In this document: positions 23,195-34,585 of the stretch, piece by piece
Layout of the letters: each line of letters starts with the position of its first letter
Numbering within the stretch: position 1 is the stretch's first letter
Assembly: GCA_025769875.1 (NCBI GenBank)
Contig: JAGFNK010000280.1
Coordinates: 1-64,000 of the forward strand
Direction of reading: 5' to 3'
Source: Russula earlei
Taxonomy: Eukaryota > Basidiomycota > Agaricomycetes > Russulales > Russulaceae
DNA: 64,000 bases
The notes under the pieces: model-generated
Told to the model about the DNA's origin: nothing
The model's input: the letters and a program-made list of their open reading frames with translations, nothing else
Databases searched by the model: none
Position numbers and translations under genes: made by a program

Positions 23195-24788
23195 TCAATA
23201 CCTGGTACCACGGACAGTGTACACGGACATAGCATTACTGATCTCTTCGAGATCCTCGGCTGTTAGCTCTATGTTACCTGACGCGCAGTTTTCCAGAGTA
23301 CGCTTCATATTTCTGTTTACACCCCAAAGAACAATGTGTCAAGTCAATACTGTAATGATACAGTGCTTGACGGCGACGTACGAACTGCCTGGGATTGGTA
23401 CAACATTGGGTCCAAGTGATGAAACCCACGCAATGCACAGTTGCGCTGCCGTAATACCCTTCTTGGTAGCGATAGCATTGAGTGCAGAAGCGAGTGCAAG
23501 GTTGTGATTGAAGTTCTAGACGACGAGGCAGTGCATACGGTGGCGATGATGCAATGTCAACACCCACTTACATCTCTTTGAAACCTACTGAATTGGCGTA
23601 GCATATTGTCCGCTGGCGTAATGTCGGTATCTTGGCAGGCGACAGGGGCAACGACGCACTTTCAAGGTCATTGTAAGACCTCCATTTTCCGGCTAAGAAA
23701 CCATGACCAAGGGGTCTAGAACAGAATGTTCATAGAGCAGCTGAGACAGTGATAGAGCACGCACGAGTATGCAATCACAGCAATTCCGAGCTCTTCACAC
23801 GTAGATATAACTACGATGCCTGGATGAGTCGAGAGTCGATGGTTAGATGAAGTGTCCACCAACCATCTTTCGTCTCCTGAGTGTAGCTCCAGGGACTAAC
23901 TTCAATTTCGACCGCAGAAACGGGGTGCCCCTATGAAGCACCATCAATGGCATGTTCTCACAATGACAATATGAGGCATTGTGCTAACTCGGTGCGCCTG
24001 ACGGACATGGTCCGCGCGGACTTCAGAGAGACCAATATGGTCGAATTTACTTTGGGCGATAAACTTGGCCATGATGCGTGTGCTCTGTTCTATGGAAACG
24101 CCATGAATAATCCGTGCAGGTTCGATGAGGTCTAGCCTCTTGGTTCCACGGAGCTTTGCCAGAATGAAATTGACCTTGCGTTCGAGAGCCGCCTCACTGC
24201 ATCCCAAAATCTAAACGACTATTCATATATTTGATCAGGGAAGACGCACAGGTCATATGGGTTGGATGGCGTGCTGAACTATGCTCGTTGTCTGCGTCAA
24301 CGCGCTGGCGTGCTCAGATGTGGAAAGCTTGCCTTGACAGAGAGGAATGCCTTATCTGCGTAAGAAGGGTTTCGCTCGAAGAAGCGGGCAAGGAGTTCAA
24401 GATTAGCGCTTGGAGGGTTGATCCCATAAAACTCGCCTATTTCGTTACGAGTCTTCAGGCAAACGAATGGAATATGACCCTTTCCTATGCGCACCACTGT
24501 TAAGGAACATTTTGGTACCTGGAGGGAGATCATCCATCCCCGCCTTCAATGACGCGAACGCTTCTTCGTCCGAGACTGGTGGATTACGCCAACTGACGAA
24601 GAGGCGTCGGCGCGTAACTTGAGGAAAACAGCGGTAAAGAGAGGTGCGCACGTCATCATCATCAAACCATGCTTGACATGGAGGTCAACATCTGGATGGG
24701 CGAGGAGTAGTAGAGCTACGCTCACACCAATCTTTCCAACGATGACGTTTGAGGCAGTACCTCCTAGTCGAGCAGTCTTACTTGACAT
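23195..24788 (-). CDS. Aldo-keto reductase, pyridoxal-reductase-like (plr1 type)
   Basis: NADPH-dependent reductase of the AKR superfamily, most like the yeast pyridoxal reductase that converts pyridoxal to pyridoxine. It starts at ATG 24788 ([10 protein letters not shown]), with KIG then GHGLMMMT across an intron. The block with FLNSGEFYG follows (the Tyr of the active site lies here), then [58 protein letters not shown] and PIPGS, the cofactor-binding end. The last exon reads [14 protein letters not shown] and stops at 23195. It is convergent with CHK1, with 119 bases between stops. Many short introns; exon edges in 23.6-23.9 kb are approximate. Confidence 0.78.
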
Positions 24789-25104
24789 GGCTACTGAGGG
24801 GTATCACTTTGGGTTTCTGCGGAAATGAGAGTGGGAGGAGTGCCGTTTTGACAATGCTGTGATCGGCAAAGCAAAGGGTTCAAGCAGACCACCATGTCGT
24901 TTATCGTTAAAGTTAACAAACGAGTTCATCACCGCCCGCATAAGCAGCTTTCCCATGCCATGTAATCCTCCCCACGTAACTAGTAAGCCCATCACCGTCC
25001 AACCCGAAAGAAACCATCAATTAAGGTATGCAGTTAATGGTACAAGTGCGTAAGTGTGGACAGTGCGATTTGGGGAAAAGTAAAACATCAAAGAGGAAAA
25101 GCTG

Positions 25105-25912
25105 CTACGTCTTGAAAACGATTATCAAAACCAACAATACGAGGATGAGCAGCCCAATGGTCAGCGCTGATCCTGCGTCGCGCCATCAGCTGTCGTCCCA
25201 AGTTATCAACGAGTTCCCACTCACCGTGCTCCTTTGCGCTGCTGGCAACGCGCCCAAGTCGTTGGCGAGCTCTCCCCAGACGATTTCCGGTATCATCGAG
25301 ATCATAATCCAGCTCTTCCAACAAGCCTGTATGTGTCTCGAGCTCGTCATTGATCTGCATCGACAAGTCATGCTGACGCGTAATCGACCGTGAAAGCGTG
25401 TCCAGATGGGCATCCTGGTCTGTGGTTCACATCTTCGTTGAAGAGATGTGCCCCATCAAAAAACAGGCACGAGACGCACCATCTATCAGGCGTTGTTGTT
25501 CCCGCAGCACAAAGATCGGGTCCACTCCGGCCTCCGGGTCATCCGTATAAGGCGTGAAAACTTGCTTGCTAGCGGCGGGCCATGTATTCTGTAGCATCTC
25601 CGAGCTTGGGGGACGGCCCTCTTGCAACGGGGTTGGCTCGGGATTGGGAAGGGGCTCAATGACTGCATCTGACCCTACCATATCGCGCATACGCACATGC
25701 TGATTCCGCAGAAGTGCAACAGCTTCACTATGATCCCCAGTGGACTCAAGTTCTAATATCCCGGACCGTAACTGCGCGAGATTGCGGGTGACCTGCGGAA
25801 GGTGTAGGGACCTGTTGGTGTCGCCTGTCGCCTCGACGGATTGTAATCTCTGACGCTCTAATAAAAGGGACAGCGTCTGTGTTGATAAGGCTGTGAGCTT
25901 GGCCAGCGACAT
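25105..25912 (-). CDS. Syntaxin-8-like SNARE
   Basis: Endosomal/Golgi membrane-fusion protein. The start chosen is ATG 25912 (MSLAKLTALS). An N-terminal helical region of about 150 residues precedes a Qc-type SNARE helix with heptad spacing (DAHLDTLSRSITRQHD, then ELETHTGLLEELDYDLD, about 25200-25420), whose central residue is Gln. After a further intron comes a C-terminal hydrophobic anchor (LTIGLLILVLLVLIIVF) with only a few residues behind it, as in tail-anchored SNAREs. Stop TAG at 25105-25107. Two introns (near 25430-25480 and 25160-25210). It is divergent from RPP1 with 101 bases between starts. Confidence 0.82.
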
Positions 25913-26013
25913 CCTTGTTGTGGTCTTAGCAGAACGAACAAACGAGCGGCCCGGGGCGGTCACATGTCTCTAGATAGAAAGAGCGCCTGCTTTCTTTCCA
26001 TCTCTTGGTCGCC
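25913..26013. promoter_or_regulatory. Compact bidirectional promoter between SNARE and RPP1 genes
   Basis: Only 101 bases separate two start codons on opposite strands, so both promoters must share this space or extend into the coding regions. No specific motif is claimed. Confidence 0.45.
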
Positions 26014-27286
26014 ATGTATTTCGACCTGAATGTCCCAATTCCTTTACCTTCAGGGGGTTTAGCGACTCAATTCACCAAAGGAAAAGCGAAACAGGTTCAA
26101 TCCCCCCAGTTTACCCCGGCTCAACTCACAGCTATCGAGGCTCGTATAGATCTTCTCGTGCACTGTGCATCTTTTCCGGCCGCCATGTTTAGTGACATAT
26201 TAATCTCCTGCCCAGTGGGTTACTCCGTGCTTGCTTTCAATCAGCAGATAAAAACAAAGGTTGAACCAAAAACTTTCATTAACACGCTCGACCCATTGCT
26301 TCGCCACGTGAAGAAGCGCCTAGGAGTCATATATTTGAAACGACTTACAATTCTTCTCGACGAGGATAGCGAGAAAGGTTTCGGCCTCGTGCGCTCGTAC
26401 TTCCAAAACACCCAGATTGTGGCGTTAATAAATGACCACAGACAAATGCACAAACCGATTTGTTCAGTCCCTACGATATCATTGCGCTTGCACCAACCAC
26501 CGAGGGTAGTTTCTCTCTCGCATGCCTAACGCATACTCAGCCCTCTCCGCTCTCTGCACATGTAATCTCCGTGCCTCTCGACGTCCCTCGTCTCTCGTTT
26601 CATATGAAGCACACTATGGTCCGCACGGCATTGCGCAATGGCGCCGTCTTTGAGATCCCATATGCGAGTGCACTTGACAGCAATGCCAAACGCAACTGGT
26701 GGGCAGCAGCACGCGAGGTCGTCCGTGTGACGAAAGGAAAGGGCCTCATTGTGACAAGTGGCGGGTTGGACGTTGCCGATTTGCGTGCTCCCAAAGATAT
26801 CGCAAATCTGTGGGTGTAGTCCCGTTCTACCGTATCACTGCTGACTTTGAACAGATTAACGTTCCTTGGTCTTGCACAAAACGTGACTCATGATTCCGCT
26901 ACTACCAACCCTAAATCCCTCGTTCTTCGGGCCCGTGCGTGTTTGTCTTTCGTCTGCCCTTCCTCGCTTGTTCTTTCCAACTTAGTGGATATCCAGAAAC
27001 CCGTAAAACTTATCGTGCGGTGTTCTCGGAGCCAAAACTGGTTCTTCCAGGCATTTCGGGCGTTGGACCGGTGGTGGCCAGTGATAGGGTGGAAACAAAG
27101 CCGTCTGGGGAGCGTTTGGCAGAATCAAAGTCAGCCGCGGTGGCATCTCAAGTACCCCTTATGGCAGAACCGCCAACACCATTAGATGGACGACAGTCAA
27201 AGCGCGCTCGTGACAGTGCTGGGCTGACTGACTGTAACACTGTCGGGGGTGCACGGAAGAAGAGGAAAGGCAAAAAGTCAGGATAA
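26014..27286 (+). CDS. RPP1: RNase P/MRP protein subunit RPP1 (p30 family)
   Basis: Subunit of the nuclear RNase P and RNase MRP enzymes that process tRNA and rRNA precursors. It begins MYFDLNVPIP at 26014, the typical start of the family's TIM-barrel-like fold, with GYSVLAFNQQ, then across introns YDIIALAPTTEGSF, HTMVRTALRNGAVFEIPY and KGLIVTSGG. The segment NVTHDSATTNPKSLVLRA matches the family C-terminal core. A Lys/Arg-rich tail (RKKRKGKKSG) ends at TAA 27284-27286. Four or five exons. Intact as far as can be seen. Confidence 0.85.
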
Positions 27287-27600
27287 CTTGCCGCGAGAGT
27301 GCATCATGTCGATAGGTAGTTGTCGTGTACACGGTTCACGAAACCGACTGCTACAGTTATCAATCATGGTTGAGCACTATCCTATTACCGTTACGTATTT
27401 GTCCTGGCCTGGCCACTGAGCCGTGCACGACCTTAAGCCATGTAAGAATGGCCAGCTGAACCACGTTCTGCCCTATGCCCACATTGCCACCGCCGCACAG
27501 ACTCTAGACTCCAATCATTCTTCCGAGTTCCAACCTGCCTGAGGTCGTGAACTGAAAGCAAATCGTTCAGGTAACGTAACTTGATCTAGATCAATACCGT
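27287..27600. other. Intergenic region before the nucleotidyltransferase gene
   Basis: No convincing start codon or domain. Early exons of the next gene may begin near the end of this stretch. Confidence 0.4.
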
Positions 27601-30600
27601 GGTGTAAGTGACAGTCTACTGATGCTCTTCGTTCAGACGTCTTTGGGCCTTCCAGAATTATCTCTACCAAGAATGTCCAGATTTCATCCCCAAGTGTTTT
27701 ACGACGCACAATCTCTGGTTTCTGTGAGCTCACATAGTCCTCTATACTTGTGCACGCCCTTCCACTTATGCGCCACAGGCCCTCGCACCTTCCATGGAGA
27801 GACTGCACGCACGCCGTATCCTCCATGAACGACTTCGTGAGATTATTAAATCTTCTGCGGGAGATGGATTCGACGTGGAGGATATCAGTATGCTGAACTA
27901 TGCTGTCGACCTAGATATTGCCCCTTTGGACCTAATGATCGTAGTGCGCACTGTGGCTCCTTTCAAACTGGGCCTGCCGTCGGCTGACCGTGCGCCCTCG
28001 CACATGCATCTCGTCCCGGATGTCCTTTGGTGTCACGCCATTCTCTCCAGGACAACAAACATCCTGATGGACTGCCCCCTCATACAGAGTTCCGCAACTT
28101 ACCCGACGTTTACTATCCCAGGTGACTCATTTCCTTGGCGTGCATGATACGTCGTAGCTCACGTACGACAGCTGCATAGCGAAATGCTTGCAGGACCATG
28201 GCTTTGATGGCGTTATTCAATCTGCTGACATCCAACGGCAGGACCATATATTGATGAACTGGAAGCGCAGTGACCCTCCGCCTCGCCCAGAAGATAACGC
28301 CTTTCGATGGCCGCGGTACGAGCGATCCCCAAAGCCAGAAATTGTCTATCCTCCCGTGCTCGAAGCGACAACTCCGGAACAATTTGGATTGTCTCTTCCT
28401 GGCACCACAATCCGGCACACGCTTAACCTCTTGTACTTATACGGTCAAAGAAACTCACATTTACGTCTGCTTACCAGCCTACTCTATGTCTGGATGCGTT
28501 CCTGGGATATTAAAGAGTTTAGCCCAGCGACACTATGTCTTCTTTTGATCAGATTTTTCCAGGTTCTGCCTCTTTCATAGTCCCGAGTTCCTGCTTCTCT
28601 GACCTGAAGACAGGAAGAGGAGGTGTCGAGGCTCACGGACACAGGATGCTCGACTACCATCCTGGCAGAACATGCCAAAGCCAGCGCGCACCACAGAACT
28701 ACCGTATGGATGCAATTTGACGCTAGGGAAGGTCCAAACCGGCCTGTTATGCTAGACATTTCTTATTGTCTATTTCCCCCCTTCTATCTTCCTACCGATT
28801 TCTCACCAGTTCTGCTGCGGTTTCTGAGGTAGGGATAATTTACTGCGGGTGATGTGTACGGTTCTGTGGCTGACAGGCTATGTGAAAGGTGGATCGTGGT
28901 TAAGAGGTTTCATCGATTGCGAACAGGAGATGGCAACGGATGGCCTATCCTTTGCATCCACTCCCCAAATCTTATCGATGGGGAGTTTGCTGGCGAGATA
29001 AAGACTTTCGATGGGACAAGGTCACCGTGGTCTCTCCACCAGCTCATCGTCCCTGATCCGTTTGTCCCAACCCATGTGTGTTACTAAGTTCTGGGTTCCT
29101 TTCTGAAAGTTGATGGGATGCACAGAATCACGCATTCAGTGTCCATCGAAGCACGCTACATTACCTCTCTAGGCTGGGAGAAACATGCGCATCAATTTTG
29201 TCGACCGGTCATCCCCTGCATACTATATTTGGTCCTTACTACCAACCGGGGATATTCTCCGAGCAACGCAGTCGCAGTCCCTCACCGTCCTACAGTTCCC
29301 CGCCAGGTTGCCTAATTCACTGATTGGAATTCGCGTGGAACGTCGTCGCTATTTTTCGAATCTGCGCTTACGGGATGAGCTGATGAGATTGTACCATGTG
29401 CGTTCCGTGCTTCACCAACAGAACACATTATTTGTACGCCTCACCATGTTGTCTCTGCTCAGACGACCGTTCCGGTTCGCCAGTCTGAGGATACATGAGA
29501 AACGTCAGCGAACAAAGGCGAAAATAACGAGTTCCATCCGGAGACATTTTGGCCCTGCGTATCATGTTGAAGCATTTGGGAGTACAGAGTACGGTGTTGA
29601 TGGACCGACAAGCGATCTAGACCTGATTGTCATTGTGGGCATTCTTTTGACGCCTCATCTCTAAGGGAGTAACACAGCTCAGGACCCTGAAAGGATGGCA
29701 GGATTCACCCCTGATGTCGATCTGAGTTCATTACCTCGTATGCCATTTTTTTTCACATCGCGTAATGCTTTCAGTACTGACGTGCGATAGGGGTGTACAA
29801 AATTCGGTGCGTTATCTGTAGCGAGAACAATTGACCTCGCCTTACAGTGGTTGCAGAGAGGTGAGCAATGTCCTCCAACGGTCTGGCTTCAAGATTCTCG
29901 CAAGGGTTTCCGCGGCATCTGTACCTATAGGTATCACTACACAACCCTTTCGTACACATTCTTAGCTGACCATCATTGCTTCAAGTGAAGTTTAAAGATC
30001 CTGATACAGGCATTCAATGCGATTTGAATATTAATGATCAGCTGGGCTCCATCAACACGTCACTTGTCCGACATTATTGTGACATCCTACCCGTACTTCG
30101 GCCGCTGCTTCTTGCTATAAAGCGATGGGCGCGTCCTCTTGGCTATAATAGTCCAACAGGTGCCCTTGGGACGCCAGTCACATTCAGTAGCTACACACTC
30201 TCGATAATGACAATCGGACTTCTACAGGTGCCATGCAATTGCCTTGCCCGTGTCCAAGTCGTTAACTTCTTTTAGACAAGGGGTTTGCTGCCAAATTTGC
30301 AAAAAGGTGACGATCTTCCGGAGGGAAAGATATTCTGGATTCGGACGAAAACGCAGGAAAGGATTCGCTGTGATGCACGGTGGAAGAAGTTTGAACATTG
30401 GAGGCCTCCTGGGACGGTCGAAGTTGAACAGGCGCTGCAAGACTGGTTCCAGTATGACAAGCCGTTACTGTTCTGCGCTTCTGAACGACCGTCTGACTGA
30501 CTACAAGGTATTGGGGCCACGAGCATGAATACCGCAACAACTTGTTAAATATACGCTGGGGGGGCGTTGTTCCTCGAGAGGTCCCATGCAAGCTGGAGGA

Positions 30601-31309
30601 ATTGGAAAGCCTGAGAGACGGTCCATTTAGCGGTTTCAGGCCTCCTCCTGATAAGCGCCTCCAGAAAAGCGCAGACGGAAAGGCAGGGTCAAATAGAAAC
30701 CGGAGTAGGAAAAAGGCCGCGTCAGAGGTTGAAGTTGAGGTATTGGATGGGCAGCTAGCCCAAGGAAAACAGGCTGCTGAGGCCGTAAGTAACCGTATAG
30801 ATGGAACACCATTAATTGCCGCAGCCAGGGACGAAGAGGAACAGGCGTTCAACGAAACAGGCTCAGAAGCGAAACGCGCCTTCGGAGATAGGCTTGGGTT
30901 TGCGGCGCAGGAAACAGACAATGCACAACCACCTCAATGGCACGCAGAGATGCTCTGCGTTGCTGACCCTTTCATTCGATCAAAGGTAAAGTGTCAACTG
31001 ATACAGGCGACAACTCTACTTGTCCGACTGATACAACGTTCCTGGTCCCAATGGCAGAACCTCGCCGGATCCATCAGACCCCATGTCGTCGCGCATTTCA
31101 GGGAGGATTGTCAGCGTGTGGTGATGCGACTCCGCATAGGAGGAAATCTCGATTCCCTCTTGTGGTTCGACCCACGCACCCGCCCCCTGTCACCTCCACC
31201 ACAGCCGCGCCGGAAGCGACGGCAGCAACAACCCGTTCAAGGTGCGCATAACAGCGCCGCGAGGGATAGCAATAGGAACCAGCCAATAGCAACCCAAGAG
31301 GCAACGTAG
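27601..31309 (+). CDS. Non-canonical poly(A)/poly(U) polymerase (Cid1/TUTase family), apparently two nucleotidyltransferase modules
   Basis: The C-terminal module is clear: FGSTEYGVDGPTSDLDL near 29575 carries the GS and DxD signature of the Pol beta-type fold, followed by SNVLQRSGFKIL, VKFKDPDTGIQCDLNIN (third acidic residue), AIKRWARPLGYNS and TFSSYTLSIMTIGLLQ (PAP-associated domain), and DPFIRSK. It ends in a basic tail, stop at 31309. Upstream (27794-29090) is a second, weaker copy of the same plan: NYAVDLDIAPLDLMIV where the catalytic motif should be (first Asp replaced by Pro), LQDHGFDGVIQSA, LLTSLLYVWMRSWDIKEF, VADRLCERW and DPFVPTH. I model one gene, but two adjacent genes cannot be excluded. 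The 5' exons before 27794 are tentative. Confidence 0.68.
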
Positions 31310-32035
31310 GAACTAGAGTGATCAAGGAGAGGGGTGTCGTGTGTTAGATTTTCTTCGTAACGATTCATTGGCCCTCAACTCTTCAACGCTAATATGTAGT
31401 CCAAAATACGTCATGTATCACAATTGTATCTAAATGGCCATCGGGTTAACCTGTGATATGCCTGATTCTTACCTGGTCTGGCCTTGAAGTTTGAGGCCAT
31501 CTGAGGCTTAAACATGATAATGTATTCCTAGCGACTTGCCACGTATTAGCAAAGCCGAGCTGTTGGTCGCTAGGTGGAGAATGACGGCGCCGACGTGATC
31601 GAAATACAACAGATAAGACAAGCGTCAACTCAGCAAGGCGTCTACATGTAGAATCACCTTGATGAACTCATAGGCCACCCAACTATTCCATCGTTTATTC
31701 AGTTGCGCGGTTCTCTGGGGACGGCTAGAACACGGCTGATGGAAGCGAATGAGGCAGTTGGAAGGGACCTATCAGTATCAGTGGCCACCGCCCGAATTTA
31801 ACATAAGATTCCGAGGATCCGCATCCTCCGGTGCATGTTCCTCAAAGAAATGTGAGACAGACAAGGTCACGGAGAGAAGTGTGGGTGTGGGAGGATTTGT
31901 ACTCGGGGGGCGACTCGGGAGATAATAATGTCAGCCTTACCTTTGTCTGCCCATTTGATCCTGACCTGACATCGATGAGACTTTCTTGACTACCGTCGAC
32001 AGCGACTGTCCCTGACGAGATCATCACCCGTCAAA
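31310..32035. promoter_or_regulatory. Intergenic region upstream of the AGC kinase
   Basis: No coding signal on either strand. It should contain the 3' end of the polymerase gene and the promoter of the kinase gene. Confidence 0.4.
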
Positions 32036-34237
32036 ATGTCGTGGCCGAAAATCGGCACAAAGAGTAGGTGTATTCTATCGCTGCACTCCCCTCGCCCCTC
32101 CACATTCAGTTGGCACCTACTCACGTTTCTTTTTGCTTTTTGTCGTCCGTCGTCCGCCTATCCTGTATATCCCCATCCATAGAAAACAAGGAGAACAACC
32201 ACAGGGATCTCGGACCCCCCTCTCGTTCCCTCACTCCGATCCCAATACCCTCTCGCTCAACAACGCCAATGCCCACCCAAATCGCACACCAACCGAGCTT
32301 CCGCTCGGGTACACTTACAATCCGCATCTTCTCAGGTAATTATCTCAGTTGTTTTCCCCACCCTGTCATAGTCCTCGTGCAAGAGACATCTCGATTGATG
32401 ACTGGCGGGCTACTCACTCACCTTTCCTTTTCTAGGCCGTGGCCTCGCGCTCTCCCCAGACGTTCGCATCCCAGATGTCATCCAAAGGGCCCTAGATGCC
32501 GGTCCTCCACCACGCTCATCTTCCTCGAATCGCGAGAGCATGCAGCGCCGGCGTTACTGGTGGCTCCCTTACATCGTCCTCGAATTTGACAAGAACGAGA
32601 TCTTGATCGATGCCCTTGGCGGAGATCTCTTCAATCCTGTTTGGAACTACCGTGCCGATTTGTGTGTCGTTTATCATCGCTCGCCGAAGCTTCATATCTG
32701 GCTCACGCGCCGCATCCCATCCTTAGCGATGTCTCGCGGACATCGAACCTTTCTCTTTCTGCTTACCTTCGCACCACTCAGTACATGCCGGGGCAGGATA
32801 ACATGGGCAATGACCTTCTCATGGGGCGTTTGGACCTGACTCCTGTGCTGGATGCCCATGTGCGTCGCCTCCCCATCATATCCGCACGAGCATCTTGATG
32901 ACCTAATTCTAGCATATCTCGGATCAATGGTATACTGCAACATCAGGCTCCGGATCGTTCCATCTTACCATCGCCTACAAGCCTGCTCGGCATGAAACTC
33001 TAACGATTGATGCGTTCGACCTGCTCAACGTGATCGGGAAAGGTTCCTTCGGAAAGGTCATGCAAGTTCGCAAGAAGGACACCCAGCGTGTCTACGCCCT
33101 CAAGACGATCCGAAAAGCTAATATAGCGAGTCGACCTGGTGAAATTACTCATATCCTCGCCGAGAGAACCGTTTTGGCGCTGGTCAATAACCCGTTTATC
33201 GTCCCGCTCAAATTCTCATTCCAAAACCCGGACAAGTTGTACCTGGTGATGTCATTCGGTGTGTTACCCCAGGCGATCAGTCATCACGATCACTTAACCT
33301 TTCTTTTCAGTAAACGGAGGGGAGCTTTTCTACCATCTACAGCGCGAGGGCAGATTTGATGAAAATCGAAGCCGATTCTACGCAGCCGAACTTCTTTGCG
33401 CTTTGGAGCACTTGCATATGTTTAATGTTGTCTATCGTGACCTGAAGCCAGAGAACATCCTCCTAGATTACACTGGCCATATTGCCCTCTGCGATTTCGG
33501 CCTCTGCAAGTTGAATATGTCAGAAACAGACAGGACAAACAGTGCGTCAGCCCGAGTGCTCGAGGTTTTCCTATCTCACGAGCACGATGCAGCCTTTTGT
33601 GGGACACCTGAGTACATAGCTCCTGAACTGCTTGAATCGCAGGGCTATACAAAGACCGTCGACTGGTGGACCCTCGGAGTGCTGATATATGAGATGATGG
33701 TCGGTTACATCTCGTCCGCCCGCACCCGTTGTTGATCCCTTGTCAGACGGGCCTCCCACCGTTCTACGATGAAAATGTGAACGTGATGTATCAGCGCATC
33801 CTATCTGATCCACTACAGTTCCCCGCGGACATGTCCGAGGAGGCCCGCAGCGTGATTGCCGCTTTGCTGCAGCGAGATCCGTCGCGGCGTCTTGGTGCCA
33901 ATGGAGGGGAAGAGATCAAGCGACATCTCTTCTTTGCGCGCCACATTGACTGGAACAGGTGATAGCTGTCGAGGACCTACGTCTTACTCTGATTAATCCG
34001 ACGTCTTGCAGGCTGATGCAAAAGAAGATCCAGCCGCCTTTCAAGCCATCGGTCGAGTCCGCTCTCGACGTGGCCAACTTTGACCAAGAGTTCACGTCAG
34101 AAGCTGCGCAGGACTCAGTCGTGCAGGACTCACAGCTCTCGGAGACTGTGCAGGATCAATTCCGCGGTTTTACCTACAATCCTGCAGATGAGCACCTCAG
34201 TGAGAGCGTCAGCGCAAGCTACGGTACCGCACTTTAG
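32036..34237 (+). CDS. YPK1/Gad8-type AGC protein kinase
   Basis: Serine/threonine kinase acting below TORC2 and Pdk1 in membrane-stress and sphingolipid signalling. A short first exon ([10 protein letters not shown]) is followed by a Ser/Pro-rich segment and an N-terminal C2-like region ([28 protein letters not shown]). The kinase domain has [19 protein letters not shown], the catalytic loop YRDLKPEN (near 33437), DFG (CDFGLCKL), the activation loop [12 protein letters not shown] restored across an intron near 33540-33590, and [13 protein letters not shown]. The AGC tail contains a hydrophobic motif FRGFTY near 34170. Stop TAG at 34237. Introns are short and in phase where checked. Confidence 0.86.
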
Positions 34238-34585
34238 ACACGCCTAAACGCCATCGCCCAATCGGTATTGAGACGGCCTACTCGAAAATGAACTACAACT
34301 CCCGGTGACTGTAGGTAGGATATCGGTCGTCGGATCGGGTCGCCCTTGACATTTCTTTACCCTCATCGCGTGATTTTCCCTCTCTACATTCTAAGATGCA
34401 CCAGTTCTCCTGGTACGCTTCGCCCCTTTTGCTTTTGTTCATGTTTGGCTCCCAGAAAGACTGGATCAGACCCGGTGTAGTCGACCAGAATTGATAAGTA
34501 TGTTTGTGCTCTGACCGTAGTTTGATGGTCCTGTTGTACATATGCGCAGCGTGCTTTGTCGCAATGTCAGCATCGCCTTTCTCGG
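34238..34585. other. Intergenic region
   Basis: The kinase 3' end and the upstream region of the polynucleotide kinase gene. Nothing else seen. Confidence 0.4.
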
